Source: CBDCWQ01 sp965223435 (lineage in GTDB: Bacteria; Myxococcota; Kuafuiibacteriia; Kuafuiibacteriales; Kuafuiibacteriaceae). From it: 64,000 nt of DNA. Shown here in pieces: positions 35,253-43,753 of this stretch. The number at the start of each line of letters is the position of its first letter. The stretch's first letter is position 1. The notes beneath the pieces were generated by a model that saw nothing but the letters and a program-made list of their open reading frames with translations, did no database searches and was not told where the DNA came from. The DNA lies in assembly GCA_965223435.1 (NCBI GenBank), contig CBDCWQ010000020.1:310001-374000 (forward strand), in the 5' to 3' direction. The position numbers and the translations under genes are program-made.

Positions 35253-35395
35253 ACACGAACGCACAAGTCCGGCTCCGGGCACGATGCGGCATTGGACTCT
35301 CTGGTGCCGGCTCACGTACTTCCGTGTACGATCCACGGGCTCCTCGGGCCCGGCTTTGCCGAGCACCTGGCTTCGAAGTTGTGCGTTCGTGTTTA
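35250..35395. repeat. 146-bp element bounded by perfect 17-bp inverted repeats
   Basis: The left arm TAAACACGAACGCACAA (35250-35266) and right arm TTGTGCGTTCGTGTTTA (35379-35395) are exact reverse complements. The left arm begins at the TAA stop codon of the beta-helix gene. The 112-bp interior is non-coding and contains a small internal hairpin (CACGTAC...GTGTACG). A 17-bp perfect match at this distance is not expected by chance. Candidates are a MITE-like insertion, an integron attC-like site (the ends GCTAAAC and GTTTAAC come close to the RYYYAAC/GTTRRRY core, each with one mismatch) or a long-range terminator. No duplicated target site is seen. Confidence 0.7.
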
Positions 35396-35488
35396 ACTCA
35401 ATTCATTCGGTGGCTTCGCTACAGGAGCCATCGAAATTGCCCGTAACCTCGACGCCGCAAAAAGCTCAATAGACGCGTGCTGGGCGTT

Positions 35489-36070
35489 CTATGACGATTC
35501 TTCTTCGAACACCGACCATATATGATCAAATTCGGGACCTAGACCTGCGGCGTAGGCTGACGCGCGCAGTGACTCCTCACGTACATTCGCGTTGGCTGCA
35601 AGGAGCTCTAGAATATCGTTCTCGGACTTCCTTCCACCTGCATACAGCTTCAAGGCTATCAAATCCTCGAGCTTGACAACCCGGAGATTTAGCCCAGGTT
35701 CAAGCGAACAGGCATTGGCTACCGCTCGCTTTCCAGGGTGGATGCGCGAGACCCAAGGGTTTTCAAAGTTGATGACCTGGACCGGCCCGACCTCACCGCG
35801 ATTCACCGTGAGGACCCCTCCAAGCGGATCATCGTCATCGGGGTCGAATAGCGTTACCTTGCAGCCAGCGTCCTCCAGGGATCGTTTTAGCTCTCGCAAC
35901 TTTGCGTAGGGTACAGCGATCGCACCCAGGTCCAAATCTTCGGTCGCCCGGGCATAGTGATGCACCGCCAGTGCGGCGCCTCCGATCAGAGCGCATTCGA
36001 TTCCACACAACTGGGCGGCCTCCGATACCTCAATGGCCAGCGCCAGCATTTCGTCAGCGCGGTCACGCAT
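35489..36070 (-). CDS. Nucleotidyltransferase-fold protein (DUF6036/AbiEii-like)
   Basis: 193 residues. The N-terminus has the MNT nucleotidyltransferase signature LIGGAALAVHHYARATEDLDL, i.e. GG followed by T-x-D-x-D for metal binding. The C-terminus has VVKLEDLIALKLYAGGRKSEND, typical of AbiEii/DUF6036-type proteins. Such enzymes can transfer nucleotides to tRNA or proteins, and several act as toxins in type IV-like toxin-antitoxin or abortive-infection pairs (family knowledge). It starts three bases after the stop of the winged-helix gene, so the two are translationally linked. Whether it is a toxin here is inference. Confidence 0.78.
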   Translation of the reverse strand: MRDRADEMLALAIEVSEAAQLCGIECALIGGAALAVHHYARATEDLDLGAIAVPYAKLRELKRSLEDAGCKVTLFDPDDDDPLGGVLTVNRGEVGPVQVINFENPWVSRIHPGKRAVANACSLEPGLNLRVVKLEDLIALKLYAGGRKSENDILELLAANANVREESLRASAYAAGLGPEFDHIWSVFEEESS

Positions 36071-36072
36071 TC

Positions 36073-36633
36073 CTATTGCCCCCTAGAAAGAGCCATGAAC
36101 GCTTGCGCCCGTCTGCCCAAACGAAGAGCCTGGAGAATTCGTTCTCGAGGACTCTTAGCTCTGAGTCGCTCCCGCTCTTGCATCTTGGCGCGACGTTTCG
36201 TTTTGCTCGGCTTGGGAGTACCGCCGGAAGACCTGGACGGCGCGAGCGCATGACGCAATGCCTGTTCGGCTCGCCTGCGCTGACCCAACTCAGGCGATCT
36301 CAGGTATTCGACGTTCCGTAGAAGTTGGTAAAAAGTCGGATCTCGGGCCGCAATGGAGGGCTCACTGCGAAGCAAAGGACGGCCGTTTTCAGGAAAAGCG
36401 TAGCGTAGCCCATGCGCCAGAAATTCTAGGAGGGCGCTGTTTTGGACGACTTTTTGATGCGGTCTCTCGTTGCGGTCCACGAAGAGAAGTTTTGCCGCTT
36501 CCGCCCGCCGGACCGAGTGATAAACCTCCGAAGTGCTCAGTCCAAGTTCGCTGGCCAGACTCTGAAAGCTGATACCCACTTCACCACGGAGGCTAAGCCG
36601 AAGAAGTACTGCAATATCTTGATAACGCAGCAT
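36073..36633 (-). CDS. Winged-helix transcriptional regulator paired with nucleotidyltransferase
   Basis: 186 residues. The first ~75 form a MarR-like winged helix (VLLRLSLRGEVGISFQSLAS, then ELGLSTSEVYHSVRRAEAAK). The middle is unassigned, and the C-terminus is very basic (KPSKTKRRAKMQERERLRAK). The start codon ATG (36633-36631) overlaps the palindrome at 36632-36661, and a strong promoter lies eight bases upstream, implying a leaderless mRNA under autorepression. Together with the downstream nucleotidyltransferase it forms a regulator-enzyme module of toxin-antitoxin appearance. Confidence 0.75.
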   Translation of the reverse strand: MLRYQDIAVLLRLSLRGEVGISFQSLASELGLSTSEVYHSVRRAEAAKLLFVDRNERPHQKVVQNSALLEFLAHGLRYAFPENGRPLLRSEPSIAARDPTFYQLLRNVEYLRSPELGQRRRAEQALRHALAPSRSSGGTPKPSKTKRRAKMQERERLRAKSPRERILQALRLGRRAQAFMALSRGQ

Positions 36634-36661
36634 TATTCAATATTCTAGAATATTGAATAAT
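36632..36661. promoter_or_regulatory. 30-bp perfect palindrome, probable autoregulatory operator
   Basis: The left half ATTATTCAATATTCT is followed immediately by its exact reverse complement. It covers the -10 box, the predicted transcription start and the first two bases after the start-codon boundary of the winged-helix gene. Its AT-richness contrasts sharply with the surrounding GC-rich DNA. Confidence 0.75.
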
Positions 36662-36670
36662 ATTGTTCAA
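36642..36670 (-). promoter_or_regulatory. Sigma-70-like promoter, leaderless
   Basis: On the minus strand, TTGAAC (36670-36665), a 17-bp spacer and TAGAAT (36647-36642) lie eight bases before the ATG at 36633. Transcription would begin at or within a base or two of the start codon, giving a leaderless message. Confidence 0.6.
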
Positions 36671-36702
36671 GGAAGATCGAGCTCGAAAGAAACCGGCCCC
36701 AT

Positions 36703-36900
36703 TTGGCCAAAAAACAGCAAACATCCTGCCAAACCGATGCGCGCCGAGCGCAAAAAGCGCTGTGGGCTGCGCTTCGTATGGGCCGGCTGGATTTCGGGGC
36801 CTTTGTGCGCGATTCTTATTGGAAGAGGGTCTCGTTGCAGGAAGCGTCATGGTACGAACGAAAGTGCAATCGATGGGCCAAGGTTTGGAATGGATCATAA
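36703..36900 (+). CDS. Small hypothetical protein or gene fragment
   Basis: A 65-codon frame from TTG 36703 with a basic, helical, Trp-rich sequence (ALWAALRMGRLDFGAFVRDS, then YWKRVSLQEASWYERKCNRW). Its composition is more protein-like than the two overlapping frames. There is no ribosome-binding site and no recognised family. It may be the tail of a deleted gene in this junction between the AT-rich operator and the protease gene. Confidence 0.2.
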   Translation: MAKKQQTSCQTDARRAQKALWAALRMGRLDFGAFVRDSYWKRVSLQEASWYERKCNRWAKVWNGS

Positions 36901-36979
36901 GTCCATGATTTGTCGCTGTTTCCGTTCGTGAAGACTTGGCGCTCGGCCGAACAAATCCCGGACAGCCGGACAAACTTGC

Positions 36980-37927
36980 TCAAGACCCGGACATTTGAGT
37001 GCTAGAGTTGGTCGTATGACGGGGTGTGGGACGTCGGCGGCGGCTCAGGAAACAAAGGCCGGTGAAGAGGAGTCCGAGCAGGGGGAGGGCTGTGTTTGAG
37101 GGGGGCAAGTTGGCTGCTGCGTTACATCCGAAGGCCGCGTTGCCGATGTCGGGTGCGTCTTCTTCGACGATGGAACGGCAGTCTTGCCGAACGGGTTGAG
37201 AAAGAGGGTACACAAAGCAGAGGCCCACGGAATCAGTCGTTTTCAAGAATCGCTGATCGGTTTCGCAGGACGAGACTTCGGGCCACATGACCGTTTCGAG
37301 GTCGGCATCGGGGTGGTCTTTGAGAAGCTCGGTGCAGCTTTGGGTGGGGCAGCTATCGCCGTGGCTTTTGCCTTCGTATTCGCAGGGGTGGGCGAAGCCA
37401 AGGAAGTGTCCCACTTCGTGGGTCATGGTGGCCAAGAGGTCATGGGACCTGCCGCCACATGATTGCTCGGCATCGACGAATTTGTGGGTCTGGTCGTTGA
37501 TGAAGATGGTGGCATGGCTGATTTGACCAATTTGGTCCCCGTAGGACACGCGGGTGACCGCGAGGGCGCTGTTTGGCTTTTTGGTCACTTTCGTCCAGTT
37601 TTTGGTGACCACGATCACTTCGTTTCGAATCGGTGATTCTTCACCCATGGGGACGATGCCTTTGAATTCGAACGCGATGTCTGAGCACTCCACGGACTGC
37701 CAGTTGCCGAAGGCCTCGGCGAGCGAGGCCATCAGGAGGTCACGGTCTATTTTGGCTTCGTCCGGGATCCGAACGATGTAGGGAATGGTGCGGATCTCCC
37801 AACGGACCGAGGAAAAGCAGTAGTCTTGGTGAGGCGTGCACTCGAATGCGTAGGCTTCAGAGGCGCCAGAGGCACTCAGGAGGAGGGCGGCGAGGGTGAG
37901 GCAGAGACCTTGAAAGAGCTTGACCAT
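36980..37927 (-). CDS. Secreted matrixin-like zinc metalloprotease with C-terminal sorting tail
   Basis: 315 residues. The signal peptide is MVKLFQGLCLTLAALLLSAS, cleaved near EAYA. The catalytic metzincin motif HEVGHFLGFAH (HExxHxxGxxH) is followed ~40 residues later by TVMWPEV, a plausible Met-turn. Paired cysteines (CTPHQDYC, CPTQSC, CETDQ) suggest an extracellular fold. The C-terminus, PLLGLLFTGLCFLSRRRRPT after FGCNAAANLPPS, is a hydrophobic helix plus Arg cluster, as in MYXO-CTERM-like sorting signals. Such signals anchor proteins that have been exported by type II secretion (family knowledge). The protein most likely degrades extracellular protein or peptidoglycan cross-bridges (inference). 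Confidence 0.85.
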   Translation of the reverse strand: MVKLFQGLCLTLAALLLSASGASEAYAFECTPHQDYCFSSVRWEIRTIPYIVRIPDEAKIDRDLLMASLAEAFGNWQSVECSDIAFEFKGIVPMGEESPIRNEVIVVTKNWTKVTKKPNSALAVTRVSYGDQIGQISHATIFINDQTHKFVDAEQSCGGRSHDLLATMTHEVGHFLGFAHPCEYEGKSHGDSCPTQSCTELLKDHPDADLETVMWPEVSSCETDQRFLKTTDSVGLCFVYPLSQPVRQDCRSIVEEDAPDIGNAAFGCNAAANLPPSNTALPLLGLLFTGLCFLSRRRRPTPRHTTNSSTQMSGS

Positions 37928-38266
37928 GGTGTTCGTCCGTCTGGGCTCGGGTGCGAGCCACTTACTTGTAGCATACTACACGACAGCATCACCTGGTGTG
38001 GGTGATTGGAGTCACCGCGGTTACTTTTGCTAACTTTTTGGCATCGATCGCAATGTGAATTGTTCTGCGTGCGCCAAAACACAAAAGATTTCGAGAACTT
38101 TGGGTTTTTGGAGGAGCCCAAGAAGTTGCGTTTGAGCCCTCATCTGGTTTTGGAGCGCAGCGCGGGGATGCCGCAATGAGGGTTTCTGCGGCGAGCTCAT
38201 TCAGATGCTCGGGGCAGATGGAAACGCTGGCTTAGGAGAGGGCCTATTCTGCTGGATGGGGCTTTT
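37928..38266. other. Intergenic region upstream of matrixin-like gene
   Basis: No gene is seen. Near 37985-38020 there are three GGTGA/TCACC half-sites within ~30 bp, in mixed orientation. TGTAG-CATA-CTACA (37968-37981) lies ~45 bases upstream of the protease start and may be part of its control region. No terminator with a T-run follows the MopE gene. Confidence 0.3.
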
Positions 38267-41200
38267 TTAGGGCGCGAATGGGAGAAATCGTTGGTAGGTC
38301 ACCCGAAACTCATTTCCTTGCGGTAACGCTGCAGGGCCGAAAAACAGGATGGAGTTGCCGCTTGGCTCGTAGTCAAAGCCATCCTGTCGGCTCCGGGGCG
38401 TGACGGTGCTGCTGGTGGTCAGCTCGATAGAGCCCGAGATGGGTGAGCCCTCAAGCTGGGTTTGAGATGCGGCACCAGCTGCCGCAATCAGGATTTCTTC
38501 GATGGGCCCGGTGAGGTCTTCAGAGCAGATGGAGGCGCTGGTTCCACCGAGGGCCTCTGCCGCTTGGATGTAGCTGTCTCCGCTGCTGGCGATGCCCTGT
38601 CCTACGGCAACGCAGCCTTTGGGCCTTGGACCCACGATGGCAAAAGCGATGACATGAAATTGGCTCAGTCCGTCGATAAAGGTCTCGACCGGCTCGATGT
38701 TCACCGAGTCTTCATCGCTGTAGAAGATGGCGACGGTGACCACATTGGGTCGCAGCCTCATTTTGGGGTCGGCCGCAGCGGTGGCGGTTTCAACGGCCTT
38801 GAGGGCGTTGAGAAGCCCCTGCTCATTGATGCTGCCGTTGATGCCCACGAGGACTCGGTCTTCAAACTCATCCAGGTCTCGGGTGAATGATCCCCCTCGC
38901 AAGACCGGACCGTCGGTGGTGATGACTCCGAGGCGAAAGTCGATGCGTGTTCGTCCAAGGGATTCGAAAAACTGCGCGGCAGCAGAGGACAGGGCCTGCT
39001 GTTCGTGAAGCATGGTTCCTGAGTTGTCGACCACCCACAAAAAGTCGACCGCAAGGTTTTCGGCCGTGTCGTTTTCGCACTCGGTGGCGATGGCGGCGCC
39101 TCCGGGTCCGATATGGCTGCCGTTGGTCAGATCTGCCATCGTCAGACTGAGGTCTTCGGCGTCTTGTTCATCGGCCATGACCATGACGATGTTGACTTGG
39201 TCGTCTACAAAATCGGTTTCGACGAAAGCGGCCATTCTCAGGCTGCGGCTCGGGCTTTCACCCGCAATGCTAGGAAGTCCACCAATATCGGAGAGGGCAC
39301 GCTGCGAAAGGCTGGCCAGCATCCCGTCGCGGACTTTAGATGGGAGCACATCGTTGACCATCGTGATTCGGCGCAGGGTTCGGGCCGCCGGTCGTTCCGA
39401 ATGACGGAAGCTTTGCTTCAGGGTTTCGTCGACCCGCTCAGCGATGCCCACGACGCCGGGGATAGACCGTTCAAAAAGGGGATCAATGATCTGGTCGAGG
39501 TAGTCGCTGGCCGCCGAAGGATCTCGGGCGTCAAGGAAGGTGGGGAGGGGCAATCGTATGGCAAAACCTCTTAGGCCTCGTGGGTGGTCGTCGAGCACCA
39601 AGCCGTTGGGCCCCGACAGGGCCTCAGCCTCGATATCTTTGTGGTGGGCCAGCTGAAACTGTCCACCGGGCAAAATGGCGAACGCGACCCGGTCGGCCTC
39701 TGCGAGGCGGCACGCGCCTTCGATAAGGCTTGTGCCCCCCCCGGCGTCCGACGCGCCCCCATCCGAGCCTCCGTCTTGGTTTCCGCCATCCGTGGTTTGC
39801 GTGCCTCCGTCCCCGGTGGCTCCGTCCCCCGTGCCTCCGTCTTGGGGTTTGGCGTCCGGGTTCATGTTTTGGCTGCCGTCGTTTTGGGTGGCGCCATCGG
39901 TCGAGCCTCCGTCTGTGGCTGGGCCGGTGTCGGCCACGGTGCTCGGGTCTACGGCGTTGCCGCCGACGTCGAAGCGTGTGCAGTGGTTTAGAAGCGAAGA
40001 AGCAAAGAGTACGCCGATGAAGACCCCGCCCGCCGAACGGGTCTCTTTGGCCTGCTCTGTGCGCCCAAGCCGTCGCCCGGGACGCGCCGCCACGAACAGG
40101 AAGAGCAAAAGGGCCGCCCAAGCGCCGTGAGGCTCAGAGTCGGGCGGGCCCGCGCCAACCGCCGAGCATCCGCATTGGACGTCGATGGGTGTGGGGCCTG
40201 AGCGCCCTTCTTGACCCGTGACCCCGCTGTTGGTCGTGACGCCCCCATCCAACGAGCCACCGGTGGTGCTGGTGGTACTGGTCGTGGATCCATCTTGCGA
40301 CGTGCCGCCGTCGGAGCCCGTAAGGCAAAGGTTTTCGTTGGTTGTGGGGTTGATGTCGGTGAAACTGTCGCAATTGTTGTCGTCGCCATCGCATATCTCG
40401 ATGGCATTCGGGTGAATGGCGGGGTTGGTGTCATCGCAGTCTCCGTCGCAATCGGTGACACCATCGAGGTCCACGTCGTTGCAGGACAGACAGGTCGAAA
40501 CGCCTCTCGGATCTTGGTCGATACGACCATCGCAGTCGTTGTCGAACCCGTCGCACACATCTTGGGCGTGTGGATGCACATCGGGGTTGGTGTCGTTGCA
40601 GTCGCCGCACAAGACACTGAACATGTCCCCATCACTGTTGCTGCTTTCGTCGATCAGACCGTTGCAGTTGTTGTCGATTCCGTCCATCAGCTCGGGTGCG
40701 AAGGGGTGAACATCGGCTCGGGTGTCATCGCAGTCGCGGGGGTCGGCACATGCCTCGAAGGTGTCCCCGTCGGCGTCGGCGCCGTCATCGATGATGTTGT
40801 TGCAATCGTTGTCCAACTGGTCGCAAATCTCTTCTGCGGCCGAGGATACGCCACCGGCCACATAGATGCCGTGCACCGCAGGGTTGAAATCATTGCAATC
40901 TAGGGGGGGCTCGGGGCTGTTCCGACCCTGCCCTGGGCGGCAATACGGCACACCGTCGCCGTCGCGGTCGGTTGTGGGGTCGATTTCGAGGTCGCAGTCG
41001 TCGTCTATGGAGTTGCCGCAGATTTCTTGGGCGTTGGGGCGAATCAGGGGATTGTTGTCGTCGCAGTCGTTGGCGCAGGTGGGTACGCCGTCTCGATCGT
41101 TGTCGAATCCCTCGTCGATTCGGCCATCACAGTTGTTGTCAAACCCGTCACAGACTTCGGTGGCATTGGGGTTGATGTTTGCAAAGCGGTCGTCGCAATC

Positions 41201-43753
41201 ACCCTGGCAGGGTGTGAAGCCATCGGCATCCTCGTCGGAGTCTTCATCGAGAGTGCTCCCATCACAGTCGTCGTCCACCTTTTCTCCCGCATCACAGACC
41301 TCGGGGGCGCCCGGAAAGATGGTGTTGTCGGTGTCGTTACAGTCTCCATCGCAGTTGGTCAAAAAGTCACCGTCGAAGTCGTGGCAAGCACCGAGCTCGC
41401 AAAGGGATTGCACGGATCCGTCGGTGTGAAACAGCGTCATACCTTGGGCATCGGTTCGTTCGTCGATGAGGTTGTTGCAATCGTTGTCGATACAGTCGCA
41501 GCGCTCCCTCAGTCCCGGCGCAACAAACGGGTTTTCGTCGTCGCAGTCTCGGGGCCCAGGCATCGTGCATTCTGGGTACATTCCGAGGACCCCGTCTTTG
41601 TCTTTGTCGAAGGATTCGTCGGTGAGTTGGTTGCAGTTGTCGTCCATTCCATTGCAGGCTTCGGCCGATGGCAGAACCTGGTTTTCACAGACCCCGGAAG
41701 GGGCGCCGTTGACGCACAAAGATGAACCTTCTTTACACACGCCCACCCCGGCGGTGCCCGCTGGACCCTCGTAGCAGGGCACCGGAATCATATCGACTAC
41801 GCCGTCACAGTTGTCGTCGCGATCGTTGCAAAGCTCTTCCGCATCAAAATTGATGGCTGCATCCTGATCGTTACAGTCCGTACAGGTATCAAACCCGTCC
41901 CCGTCTTCATCAGGAAAGCCTTCATCGGTGCTGTTGTTGCAGTCGTTGTCCTCGCCGTCGCAGACTTCTTGAGCCGGGGTGACTTCGTTGGTGCACACGG
42001 TGTCTATGGGGCCGGGCCAGCCTGAAGGCCCGTCGCAGTTCTGGGTGCCACGTTTACACAGACCGACGCCTGCGGTGCCCGCCGGCCCCGTGTAGCATGC
42101 GCGCTGGTGCAGTTGGGCGTCTTGGGTGCTGCTGTCACAGTCGTTGTCTACACCGTCGCAGACTTCTCTATTGCCCGGGTAGCGGTCCTCGTCGTTGTCA
42201 TCGCAGTCCGGATTGGCTTGGCCTGTACAGGGGGTGACGCCGTCGCCGTCGTTGTCAAAGCCCTCGTCGACTGTGCCGTCGCAGTCGTTGTCAATGGAGT
42301 CGCAGGCCTCCGGCTCGGGGCCCACTTGGCCCACGCATACGCCGTTCCACTCGTGCCGATTGGCACTGGCGTTGAATACGCAGGATTCATTGCCATTGTT
42401 GCAGGGGCCTCTGTTTCCGGGACCGTTACACTGCCGTCTCAGGGCGGTATCTAGGGTACTGGCGTCGCAGTCGTTGTCGACGCCATCGCACGCCTCATTG
42501 TTTCCGGGATAGCGATCGGGGTCGTTGTCGTCACAGTCTGTACATGTAGTTGCCCCGTCATTGTCCGCGTCCGCAAAGCCTTCATCTCGATTGCCGTCGC
42601 AGTTGTCGTCGATGCCGTTGCAGATTTCGTTCACGCCGGGATTGATGTCTGCGTTTCGATCATTGCAGTCGTCGCAACTGATGTAGCCATCATTGTCGCG
42701 GTCGGTGGTCGGCAAGGGGTTCCCGTCGCAGTTGCGGTCCTGGGTGTTGTTGCAGTTTTCGGATCGGGGCCGAACCTCACCCGGGCAGTTCGAGGGCCAT
42801 CCATTGGGGCCGTTGCAGCTCCGGGTGACGCCATGACACAGGCCCACGCCATCGGTGCCTGCGGGACCCGTATAGCAGTACTCTGTGAATAGATCTGCAT
42901 CCTGCGTGCTGGGGTCGCAGTCGTTGTCTTCACCGTCGCACACCTCAGGGCTTGGGGTTCCTCCGTTACAGTCGTTTCGCCAGCTTGAACCGTTGCAGGT
43001 TTGGACGCCGGCGGTGCACTGGCCCACCCCCCGTTGGGCGACGGGTACATTCCAGCAGCTTCGGGTCAACTCGTCGTCGTCGGTGACCCCGCAGTCTTTG
43101 TCTACACCGTCGCAGTCTTCGGGCGCCCCGGGGTACACGGTGGGGTCGTTTTCTTTGCAGTCGGGCGGGTTGGTGCAGGCGGTAAAGCCGTCTTGGTCGG
43201 GATCGAGGCCTTCATCGACTTGGCCGTTGCAGTTGTTATCTTTGCGGTCGCAGATTTCCGTGTTCCCCGGAAACCGGGCCGCATCACGGTCATTGCAGTC
43301 GTCGCAGACCAAAGAATTGTCCCCATCGGCATCGAGTTGGCGGTCGTTTTGCCCATCGCAGTCGAGGTCGCGGTTGTCGTTGCAGGTTTCGGTCCGGGGT
43401 GTCACTTGCCCCTGGCAGGAACCAAAGGCGCCGGCCTGACAGGTCTGGGTGCCTCCTCGGCATTCACCGACACCGTTTGTTCCCGCGGGGCCCGTGTAGC
43501 AGCTTTGCTGGATTTTGGGGCTGGCACTTCCGGGGGTTCTGTTGTCCGTGTTGCCGTCGCAATCGTTGTCTTTGTTGTCGCACACCTCGGTGCGTCCAGG
43601 GTTCATAGTCGGGTCGCGATCGTTGCAGTCGACGCAGGCGTCGAAGCCGTCGTTGTCCTCGTCGGTTTCATTGCAGTTCTGTTGTGCCCACGCGGGACTG
43701 GTGGCCAACATGAAGGCCGCAAGCATCGCGCTTAGGGTCAGAAGGTTTTTCAT
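38267..43753 (-). CDS. Secreted MopE-repeat metal-binding protein fused to a vWA lipoprotein-like domain
   Basis: 1828 residues. The start ATG 43753 overlaps the upstream stop as ATGA. The signal peptide is NLLTLSAMLAAFMLATSPAWA. Residues ~25-1130 hold about 21 MopE-type copper/calcium-binding motifs of the form EVCDGxDNDCDGxxDEG with DCND loops. They are interspersed with CYTGPAGT-VGxCxxGTxxC modules. A hydrophobic segment with an Arg tail (GAWAALLLFLFVAARPGRR, ~1215) looks like the sorting end of a complete protein. It is followed in the same frame by GVFIGVLFASSLLNHCTRFD, which looks like a lipoprotein signal, and an Asp/Gly/Thr linker. A vWA domain with MIDAS-like VVDNSGTM and a second strand set follows. 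Two ancestral genes thus appear joined without stop or start. Adhesive or matrix functions are inferred. Confidence 0.82.
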   Translation of the reverse strand: MKNLLTLSAMLAAFMLATSPAWAQQNCNETDEDNDGFDACVDCNDRDPTMNPGRTEVCDNKDNDCDGNTDNRTPGSASPKIQQSCYTGPAGTNGVGECRGGTQTCQAGAFGSCQGQVTPRTETCNDNRDLDCDGQNDRQLDADGDNSLVCDDCNDRDAARFPGNTEICDRKDNNCNGQVDEGLDPDQDGFTACTNPPDCKENDPTVYPGAPEDCDGVDKDCGVTDDDELTRSCWNVPVAQRGVGQCTAGVQTCNGSSWRNDCNGGTPSPEVCDGEDNDCDPSTQDADLFTEYCYTGPAGTDGVGLCHGVTRSCNGPNGWPSNCPGEVRPRSENCNNTQDRNCDGNPLPTTDRDNDGYISCDDCNDRNADINPGVNEICNGIDDNCDGNRDEGFADADNDGATTCTDCDDNDPDRYPGNNEACDGVDNDCDASTLDTALRRQCNGPGNRGPCNNGNESCVFNASANRHEWNGVCVGQVGPEPEACDSIDNDCDGTVDEGFDNDGDGVTPCTGQANPDCDDNDEDRYPGNREVCDGVDNDCDSSTQDAQLHQRACYTGPAGTAGVGLCKRGTQNCDGPSGWPGPIDTVCTNEVTPAQEVCDGEDNDCNNSTDEGFPDEDGDGFDTCTDCNDQDAAINFDAEELCNDRDDNCDGVVDMIPVPCYEGPAGTAGVGVCKEGSSLCVNGAPSGVCENQVLPSAEACNGMDDNCNQLTDESFDKDKDGVLGMYPECTMPGPRDCDDENPFVAPGLRERCDCIDNDCNNLIDERTDAQGMTLFHTDGSVQSLCELGACHDFDGDFLTNCDGDCNDTDNTIFPGAPEVCDAGEKVDDDCDGSTLDEDSDEDADGFTPCQGDCDDRFANINPNATEVCDGFDNNCDGRIDEGFDNDRDGVPTCANDCDDNNPLIRPNAQEICGNSIDDDCDLEIDPTTDRDGDGVPYCRPGQGRNSPEPPLDCNDFNPAVHGIYVAGGVSSAAEEICDQLDNDCNNIIDDGADADGDTFEACADPRDCDDTRADVHPFAPELMDGIDNNCNGLIDESSNSDGDMFSVLCGDCNDTNPDVHPHAQDVCDGFDNDCDGRIDQDPRGVSTCLSCNDVDLDGVTDCDGDCDDTNPAIHPNAIEICDGDDNNCDSFTDINPTTNENLCLTGSDGGTSQDGSTTSTTSTTGGSLDGGVTTNSGVTGQEGRSGPTPIDVQCGCSAVGAGPPDSEPHGAWAALLLFLFVAARPGRRLGRTEQAKETRSAGGVFIGVLFASSLLNHCTRFDVGGNAVDPSTVADTGPATDGGSTDGATQNDGSQNMNPDAKPQDGGTGDGATGDGGTQTTDGGNQDGGSDGGASDAGGGTSLIEGACRLAEADRVAFAILPGGQFQLAHHKDIEAEALSGPNGLVLDDHPRGLRGFAIRLPLPTFLDARDPSAASDYLDQIIDPLFERSIPGVVGIAERVDETLKQSFRHSERPAARTLRRITMVNDVLPSKVRDGMLASLSQRALSDIGGLPSIAGESPSRSLRMAAFVETDFVDDQVNIVMVMADEQDAEDLSLTMADLTNGSHIGPGGAAIATECENDTAENLAVDFLWVVDNSGTMLHEQQALSSAAAQFFESLGRTRIDFRLGVITTDGPVLRGGSFTRDLDEFEDRVLVGINGSINEQGLLNALKAVETATAAADPKMRLRPNVVTVAIFYSDEDSVNIEPVETFIDGLSQFHVIAFAIVGPRPKGCVAVGQGIASSGDSYIQAAEALGGTSASICSEDLTGPIEEILIAAAGAASQTQLEGSPISGSIELTTSSTVTPRSRQDGFDYEPSGNSILFFGPAALPQGNEFRVTYQRFLPFAP
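40360..43690. repeat. Coding array of ~21 MopE metal-binding repeats
   Basis: The repeats vary from ~35 to ~80 residues and share the core C-D-G-x-D-N-D-C-D/N-G with acidic loops such as DCNDRDP. DNA identity between copies is moderate (gttgtcgtcgcagtc-like boxes recur), indicating old duplication rather than recent expansion. Confidence 0.85.

Noticed and set aside
35250..35395. Confident integron attC assignment
   Set aside because: The arms are a continuous 17-bp match without the usual bulge and spacer, both core boxes have a mismatch, and no integrase is visible.
36653..36931. 92-residue plus-strand frame starting in the palindrome
   Set aside because: It has no ribosome-binding site, begins inside the operator of a divergent promoter, and its sequence is less protein-like than the neighbouring frame.
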